From Sphingomonadales bacterium (GTDB lineage: Bacteria > Pseudomonadota > Alphaproteobacteria > Sphingomonadales > Sphingomonadaceae), in NCBI GenBank assembly GCA_013297725.1, contig JAAFIB010000001.1, positions 1-64,000 of the forward strand: a DNA stretch of 64,000 bases. The letters run 5' to 3'. Shown here in pieces: positions 57,857 to 64,000 of the stretch. Every line of letters starts with the position of its first letter. Position 1 is the first letter of the stretch. Below the pieces are notes generated by a model that was not told where the DNA came from, made no database searches, and saw nothing but the letters and a program-made list of their open reading frames with translations. The translations under genes and the position numbers were made by a program.

Positions 57857-59984
57857 TACGGATAATCCGGGTAAAGGAGCGGAGCAGGCTGCCGAACAGG
57901 CTGGTTCCAGGAGCCTCGATAATCAGGCTGCCCGAGATCGGCTGGATAAGGGCAGTGCGTTTGCGGGTATCAATGGGGGCAAGGAACCGGATGCGGTAAT
58001 AGGCTTCGCGCGGCTTCAAATGCTTTCCTGCATCCTCGGTCACAGCAATCGGCCCGCCATTGGTCGATGCAAGCATCGGCTGATCCAAAAATTGCAGTGC
58101 GGCGGCGGCCTGTTCCACCAGCTTTGCCGGCCGCGATGGTTGCGCCAAATCATCAGGCACAAAGCGGCCCTGCGCGCCTTCTTGAACGCGCCAGTTATCA
58201 TCCTCTTGCACATAGGCTTGAATGTCATAGCGGCCAGGGGTCACGATGCGGGCGACAGTTTCCGATCCGCCAAGCCAGCGCCCCGAATGCATATCGGGCA
58301 TGATATCGCTGACGACACCGTCAACAGGTGCGCGCAGCACCAGTCGTTGTCGGCGCCTGTCCGCTCCTTGGGACGCGGCGCGTTCGGTTGCAAGTTCGCG
58401 TTCCAGCACGGCCAGATTGGCAAGATCTTTTGCATCCGCCGGGGCGCGGGCAAGCTGTTCTTCTAGCTGGGCGATGCGCACGCCTCTCTGGCTGCGATAT
58501 GCCTCGACCTCTGGTGCGCTAAGTTCGGCGATGATTGTGCCGGCTTTAACGGCCTGTCCATTACGGACCAGAATGCGTTCGATGCGTGCAGGGTCGCCAG
58601 AAACTATGCCAGCCGCGTCTATTGGCGCGAGTATCGCAGGTGCAGTAATATGGCGGTCTAATGGCAAGCAGCCCAGAATGAAAAGCCCGCCCAATATCCA
58701 CGGCCATAACCGCCCGCGCCGCGTTGCGAAAATAGCGTCTTTGCGTGCATACCATTCTTTAAATTCCATCCAAAACGGTCGTGCGACAAATACCGCCATT
58801 TCGACAAAGAACAGGATGACACCCAGCAGTTTGAAAAACATATAATAAACCAGCAACGCAATGCCGATGAAAAGCATCAGCCGGTACGCCCATGTCATCC
58901 ACGCATAAATGATCAGCCCGCGTCGCAGCCGATGCGGCACATCCTCTGGTGCTTCCTCGCCCAGATCAAACAGCAACTCGCGCATTTTCCAGCGGCCAAG
59001 GGCAAAGGAGCGAGGTTGCAAATTGGCAACACCCAACAGATCGCCCAGCACATAATAGCCGTCAAACCGCATGAACGGGTTCAGGTTGACCGCAAGGCTC
59101 ATGATCCAGCTGGACGTCGCCAGCACAAAGAAGATGCTACGCAGCGACCCTTCAGGAAGCATCACCCACAACAGCGTCGAAATCGTCGCAACCATCAATT
59201 CGGCAGAGACACCTGCGCAGTCTATCGCCAGCCTTTGTTTGCGCGAACGCAGCTGCCACGCGGCGGTCGTATCGGTATAGAGAACGGGGAACATCACCAG
59301 AAAGCTGACACCCATAGTGGGCACGCGGCAGCCATAACGCGTAGCGGTATAAGCATGGCCTAGCTCATGGATCACCTTCACCGCCGACAGGCCAATGGCA
59401 TAGGCAAATAGCCCCTGCCAGCTGAAGAAGTATAGGAACGACGCCATAAAGGCATCCCACTGGCGGGATACTAGAAACAACCCGAGAAATGCGAGCGCCA
59501 TAAAACCCCATAGCACTTTAACTGACCAGATCGGTGCGACGCGGTCGATTGTGCGTTCAAGGAAACGGGCAGGGCGAACAAGGGGCAGGCGAAAGAATAG
59601 GTAGTTGTCGACCATCCATTTCCACCAGGCTTTTTTCTGTGCCGATTTCTGCTGTGTAAATGTCGCGACGCTGTCGCCCAGCTGATTGACGGTTAGCTGA
59701 TTGGTCAGGGAAAATTCAACAACGCGCGATACCGTTGCATCCGCCTCTTCGCCTTCGATGCCTTCTGCCTTTAAATCTTCGGCTACACCATCAAAGGAAC
59801 CTGCAGCCCAGCGGGAGAAGATGCGGAACTCAATCCGTCCCAGCTGAAAAAACATATGCCGCACAGGATCGAACAGCGTCCAGCTAGGTGCACCATTAAC
59901 TTGCGGTGCGCCGGGTTCGATCCGTAGCTCCTGCCGCAAATCGGGGATCCGCATCGCCTGCGGTTCTATGGCGATGCCGGTCAT
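57834..59984 (-). CDS. M50-like membrane metallopeptidase fused to HlyD-type periplasmic domain
   Basis: VIHELGHAYTATRYGCRVPTMGV; NLNPFMRFDGYYVLGDLLG; C-terminal biotinyl-lipoyl-like/HlyD segment; start set to MTGIAIEP. Confidence 0.85.
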   Translation of the reverse strand: MTGIAIEPQAMRIPDLRQELRIEPGAPQVNGAPSWTLFDPVRHMFFQLGRIEFRIFSRWAAGSFDGVAEDLKAEGIEGEEADATVSRVVEFSLTNQLTVNQLGDSVATFTQQKSAQKKAWWKWMVDNYLFFRLPLVRPARFLERTIDRVAPIWSVKVLWGFMALAFLGLFLVSRQWDAFMASFLYFFSWQGLFAYAIGLSAVKVIHELGHAYTATRYGCRVPTMGVSFLVMFPVLYTDTTAAWQLRSRKQRLAIDCAGVSAELMVATISTLLWVMLPEGSLRSIFFVLATSSWIMSLAVNLNPFMRFDGYYVLGDLLGVANLQPRSFALGRWKMRELLFDLGEEAPEDVPHRLRRGLIIYAWMTWAYRLMLFIGIALLVYYMFFKLLGVILFFVEMAVFVARPFWMEFKEWYARKDAIFATRRGRLWPWILGGLFILGCLPLDRHITAPAILAPIDAAGIVSGDPARIERILVRNGQAVKAGTIIAELSAPEVEAYRSQRGVRIAQLEEQLARAPADAKDLANLAVLERELATERAASQGADRRRQRLVLRAPVDGVVSDIMPDMHSGRWLGGSETVARIVTPGRYDIQAYVQEDDNWRVQEGAQGRFVPDDLAQPSRPAKLVEQAAAALQFLDQPMLASTNGGPIAVTEDAGKHLKPREAYYRIRFLAPIDTRKRTALIQPISGSLIIEAPGTSLFGSLLRSFTRIIRSESSLTS

Positions 59985-61342
59985 ATCCCGAAGAATTGCC
60001 GGGCGCTGGCAATCGGACGTTTCAACAAGGAATAGGCAAAAGGAACCCATTCGCCATAAAGCTTCGCTGTCCCTCTGGAGCCAATGCGCGGAGTATTACC
60101 ATCGGGTTTTGCGGTAACGGCAAAGGCCAAGATACCATCGGCGGTCGGGCGCGCCTGATAGCTTGCCTGTTCAATCCGGCCATTCAGGGCCCAAAGCGGC
60201 TGCGCATCCAGCCAGACCTTTACCGGCGCACCAGGCTCCAACCGCATCTGTTCTTTGGTGGGTAGATCAATCCGGTAAGCAATGGCTTTGGGATCGGCGA
60301 TTTGCAGGATGGGATCGCCGGTATTCACCGCTCGTCCCTCCCAATCGCGCCGGTCGCTGTAAATCGCCATACCGGCACGGGGTGCTGTGATTTGTGATTT
60401 GCCCATCAGGTCGCGGGCATAAGCATAGTCGGATTGAGCAAGCTTATATTCGGCATTCAACGCGGCGATATCGCGCGCCTGTTCCGCATCGGCAAAGGAC
60501 GCACTGGTCGCACGCTCTACCTTTGCCTTGGCAATGGCAAGCTTTTCGGTCGCCTGCTGCATCTCATTACGGACCTTTATGTCTTCAAAGGTCAATACCG
60601 GCTGCCCCGCCTTTACCATCGCATTTGGCGGCACATCGACGCGCGCGATGACCCCGGCATAGGGCGCAGACACAATAAAGGGCCGCGCCGCCACGACCTC
60701 GACCGGGGCCAACGCGGTCATGCGAACCGGGAACAGGGCCGCGATGATCAATGCCGCAATGGCCAAGCGGCGTTTTGTTTTGGTCAGCTTCGGCAGCTTG
60801 CGGACTGGCTTGTCCCCTGTCAGCGCAAGCCAGCTATGTCCCGCAGTTTCCGATATGCGTTGAACACGAATGCAGTCCGCATCGCGCCACGGCGCTGACC
60901 TTGCAAGCAGCAACCCTGCAAAGATATGGCCGCTGCGGTTTGTGATCGGCTGCCAATACCAATGGTGAAATGGATAGTCGGATATGGCGGCATCGTCTGA
61001 CCAGTCACCGGCGTCTAGTTGAACTGCCAACGGGTCATCTTTGCGGCCAGTGGCTCCGGCTTCGATGGCCTGAATCAGTGGCGCGTTGCGATCAATCAGG
61101 GCAATGCTGGATGCGCCGATGACCCGAAAGCCGTCCTTAACCATCGCTTCGCGCAGGACGAACATCTGATCATATTGAACGATCCGGCGGCTTTCGTTGG
61201 TGATGAAGTATAACAGCTCATCAACGCTAGCCTGACGACGGACATCGCCCTCAAACTGCAACAAAGCCGCCAGACTGGATGGATCAGGTTGTTCAACCCT
61301 TACCAAAGGCACTGGTGCCACAGGATCAGGAAGGCTTGCCAT
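59981..61342 (-). CDS. HlyD family periplasmic adaptor with N-terminal GAF-like region
   Basis: VVAARPFIVSAPYAGVIARVDVPPNAMVKAGQPVLTFEDIKVRNEMQ...ITAPRAGMAIYSDRRDWEGRAVNTGDPILQIADP; start set to MASLPDP. Confidence 0.8.
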   Translation of the reverse strand: MASLPDPVAPVPLVRVEQPDPSSLAALLQFEGDVRRQASVDELLYFITNESRRIVQYDQMFVLREAMVKDGFRVIGASSIALIDRNAPLIQAIEAGATGRKDDPLAVQLDAGDWSDDAAISDYPFHHWYWQPITNRSGHIFAGLLLARSAPWRDADCIRVQRISETAGHSWLALTGDKPVRKLPKLTKTKRRLAIAALIIAALFPVRMTALAPVEVVAARPFIVSAPYAGVIARVDVPPNAMVKAGQPVLTFEDIKVRNEMQQATEKLAIAKAKVERATSASFADAEQARDIAALNAEYKLAQSDYAYARDLMGKSQITAPRAGMAIYSDRRDWEGRAVNTGDPILQIADPKAIAYRIDLPTKEQMRLEPGAPVKVWLDAQPLWALNGRIEQASYQARPTADGILAFAVTAKPDGNTPRIGSRGTAKLYGEWVPFAYSLLKRPIASARQFFGI

Positions 61343-62276
61343 CCACCTTCTCTTCCGCAGGGGCTGTTGCCGCATCAACTGGCGCTGGTGCAGCCCCGCC
61401 ATTGGCGCGCGGATCATCAAAGCTTGCTGTGCCGCTCATCCCGGCAAGCACCAATCCGTTGCGTTCGGTAACAATGCCGGTCACTCGGATCGTCTTGCTG
61501 ACTGGATCAACCGATGCACCAAAGCGTTTTACCCGGCCGCGAATGACGTTGCCAGTTTCGTCAATTTTGAACGAGAACGTTGCGCCGGGTTTTAGCCAGT
61601 TCAGCCAGTTGCTGGGAACGATCAGTTCCATTTCAACATCACGACCACTTTGGATTTTTAGCAATGGCTGGCCACTGGCGGCAATTTCCTTTGCCCGGGC
61701 CAGTTGCTCAACCACTTTCCCGGCGAACGGTGCATGGACCGCACAGTCAGATAGCTGCGCTGCAACAGCATTGGCCTCTGCATCGGCTTTGCCCAAATTG
61801 GCCTTGCTAACGGCAACCTCGTTCTTCCCGACCGCTTCGTAAAGGTCGAGTTCGACATTGGTGTCATAGGTTTTTTTATACGCCGCCGTTGCGGCTTGCG
61901 CGGCGCGCAGTTCAGCCTGAATTTGTGAGCAATCAAAGCGCGCCAATAACGCACCAGCCGGAAAGCTCTGGCCCTCGCCATATGGCATGGCTGTTATCCG
62001 CGCCGTCATCTTTGATGCAATTGTAGACTCACTGACCGGATTGATTATTCCGCGCACGATTGTTTCTTCGGGCAATTCTTTTGCTGCGGGAGCTTCAATC
62101 GAGGCCGCAGCAACAGCAGCTTTGGCCTTTTCTTCGGGCCAGGTAACATCCTGTCCCTGACTACCAAACCAGATGCCAGCGCCGCCTGCGCATAATGCTA
62201 TTGCACCAACGATCGTCCATTTCTGAACGTCGGATAGTGCCTTTTTGGGCGCTTCGTCATTGCCTTCAACGTCCAT
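61326..62276 (-). CDS. efflux periplasmic adaptor subunit (HlyD/MFP family)
   Basis: ITAMPYGEGQSFPAGALLARFDCSQIQAELRAAQAA...VHAPFAGKVVEQLARAKEIAASGQPLLKI. Confidence 0.85.
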   Translation of the reverse strand: MDVEGNDEAPKKALSDVQKWTIVGAIALCAGGAGIWFGSQGQDVTWPEEKAKAAVAAASIEAPAAKELPEETIVRGIINPVSESTIASKMTARITAMPYGEGQSFPAGALLARFDCSQIQAELRAAQAATAAYKKTYDTNVELDLYEAVGKNEVAVSKANLGKADAEANAVAAQLSDCAVHAPFAGKVVEQLARAKEIAASGQPLLKIQSGRDVEMELIVPSNWLNWLKPGATFSFKIDETGNVIRGRVKRFGASVDPVSKTIRVTGIVTERNGLVLAGMSGTASFDDPRANGGAAPAPVDAATAPAEEKVDGKPS

Positions 62277-62286
62277 CTGTAGCCCT

Positions 62287-63777
62287 TTAATTTGGCTTCA
62301 TCGCCATTTCGCGATCATTCCATAATTTGGCAAGCGATCCGCGAAGCGTAGTTACATCTTCTTTGCCGGTAATGTCCGGTCCGAAATCGTCAATCCCCAT
62401 CGAGCCAAATAAATTGGCATAGGCATTTTGCGCCTCGGCATAGGCAATGTCATATTTCACTTCGGACACAAGCGTGTTCATTTCTTCGCGCAGCAAAGTC
62501 TGCTGGCTCATCGCGCCAGCCTTATGCCCGGCACGAATTTGCGCCATGATCTTGTCTTGAACACGCATCTGGTGATTGGCCGTACCCAGCTCTTCGCTTA
62601 GATGCCCAAATCGGGCGCGGGCGACATGCACCTGCGTAATCACCGCCATTGTCAGTGCCAGTTCGCGCTGTTGCAACAGATCATCCTGCGCCTTCACAGC
62701 CTTTTTCTGCGCTGGATAGCGGAACAGGTTTAGCACATTCCAGCTCGCCCGTGCACCCCATTGGAACCAGTCATTATTATACAGGAAGTCGTTACTATCA
62801 ACATTGACGCCAAGAATGCCGCGGAAACTTGGCAGAGCGCTCAGCAATGCCGCATCCAGTTCCTTTGCATTGATCCGCTGGCGATAGCTGACCTCGCGCA
62901 ATTCAGACCGGTTTTGCAACGCGGTCATCATCATGTCTTCGCCGGTATATTTCACATCCGGCATGGCAATGCCGCGATTGGGCAAAACCAGCGAAAACTC
63001 TGTGCCGGGTTTCAGGTTCATCAACGCCGCCAGCTGCGCCTTGGCAATCACCAGCTCGCGTTGCAGACGGCGAACTTCGCCCTGAATTTCGATCAGTTCG
63101 CGTTGATAGGTAAGCGCCGTCAAAGGCGCTGATAAACGGCGTTCGGCCAAACGCTCTGAATTCTCCAAAGTAGTGCTTACTGAATCTTCGAGCTGTTGCA
63201 GTTTTGTCAATAACCGCTCTGCGCTGACGGCGCGCCAGTAAGAACTGCGGACATCCTCTATAATCCGGTTGGCAACTTTGCGCCGCCGTTCTTGCGAGAT
63301 CAGGACTTCGTCCGCCTTTTGTTTGGCCCGCACATAAGATAGCCCGAAATCCAGTACATCCCAGCTGAGCGTCAGGTCAGCGGTGTAGAGGTTCTTTTCC
63401 GACGATGTTGAGGGCTCCAACGATTGCCGGCGCGTGATTAACGACAGCGAGCTTGCACCCGAAAAGTTATTGCGTCCTGCATAGCCAGCGCTCGCCACTA
63501 TTTGCGGCAGCATGTCATAGCGAGAAAGGTCGAGCTCGCGCGTTTTCAGCGCCTCGTCCATCAGCTCGACTTTGTAATCCAGATTATATTTCAGCGCTCT
63601 GGCCATCGCTTCGTATAAATCGATAGGTGCGCTGACGGGTTCTTGGTCAGCATCGACACGCTGAAAATTCCGGTCTGCCGTTGTTTGCAGATCTGACGGG
63701 GTCAGCGGTTCGGGCGTCACATTACAGCCAGCCAATAAAGCCGCCATTGAAATGCTGAGGATCAGTTTCGTGTTCAT
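62287..63777 (-). CDS. TolC family outer membrane channel, lipoprotein
   Basis: MNTKLILSISMAALLAGCNVTPEPLTPSDL; helical repeats ALKTRELDLSRYDMLPQIVASAGYAGRNN. Confidence 0.87.
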   Translation of the reverse strand: MNTKLILSISMAALLAGCNVTPEPLTPSDLQTTADRNFQRVDADQEPVSAPIDLYEAMARALKYNLDYKVELMDEALKTRELDLSRYDMLPQIVASAGYAGRNNFSGASSLSLITRRQSLEPSTSSEKNLYTADLTLSWDVLDFGLSYVRAKQKADEVLISQERRRKVANRIIEDVRSSYWRAVSAERLLTKLQQLEDSVSTTLENSERLAERRLSAPLTALTYQRELIEIQGEVRRLQRELVIAKAQLAALMNLKPGTEFSLVLPNRGIAMPDVKYTGEDMMMTALQNRSELREVSYRQRINAKELDAALLSALPSFRGILGVNVDSNDFLYNNDWFQWGARASWNVLNLFRYPAQKKAVKAQDDLLQQRELALTMAVITQVHVARARFGHLSEELGTANHQMRVQDKIMAQIRAGHKAGAMSQQTLLREEMNTLVSEVKYDIAYAEAQNAYANLFGSMGIDDFGPDITGKEDVTTLRGSLAKLWNDREMAMKPN

Positions 63778-63789
63778 AGTCTCTTCCTC

Positions 63790-64000
63790 TTAGGCTTTGC
63801 TTGTAAAGGCCGCGGCCAAACGTGCGGCTTCGTTAGTTGCAGCAGCGGAGGCCGCTGCCAATTTCTGCGATAGTGGTTCAGCGGCAGAGATTTTCTTATC
63901 CGCCAGCTTCTCGTCCAATTGAATCTCGCCCGTTGCCCCCTGCACAACAACCGGGATTTCAATCACTTGCCCATCGGCGCGTATGGCGCGAACGATCAGG
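63790..64000 (-). CDS. C-terminal part of an unidentified protein, truncated by window edge
   Basis: Manual translation LIVRAIRADGQVIEIPVVVQGATGEIQLDEKLADKKISAAEPLSQKLAAASAAATNEAARLAAAFTSKA*. Confidence 0.5.
   Translation of the reverse strand, partial: LIVRAIRADGQVIEIPVVVQGATGEIQLDEKLADKKISAAEPLSQKLAAASAAATNEAARLAAAFTSKA

Overview
The window looks like alphaproteobacterial (probably Sphingomonadales) chromosome carrying one large integrated element. Left flank (1-20.8 kb) is mostly housekeeping: DUF885 peptidase fragment, PhoD-like phosphatase, PH-domain pair, nitronate monooxygenase, vapBC, lysC, ubiG, dnaB, cdd, pdxH, a DnaJ-like gene, fabI, aroC and a cyclophilin. A tRNA-Ser(GGA) gene at 20744-20833 is followed by a tyrosine integrase. 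The last 17 bp of the tRNA (TCCCACCGTCTCCGCCA) recur at 56570-56586, which defines a ~35.8 kb element. The element carries: an AlpA-like regulator and a putative HUH Rep protein; a SIR2-HerA (Nezha-type) defence pair; a serine resolvase with a res-like site; a compact VirB T4SS (B2-B3-B4-B6-B8-B9-B10-B11 plus a second B2) with no recognisable VirB5, VirB7, VirD4 or relaxase; two parallel 'split RHS' modules on either side of the T4SS, each with a small YD protein, an RHS-N part, an RHS core with a variable tail and a small AT-rich ORF; and a LexA-box-bearing Y-family polymerase/SRAP cassette near attR. The right flank (56.6-64 kb) encodes a SleB-type cell wall hydrolase and a TolC/HlyD/M50-HlyD export operon. 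The most interesting candidate system is the pair of split RHS modules bracketing the reduced T4SS. The first 12 bases are Illumina adapter sequence.
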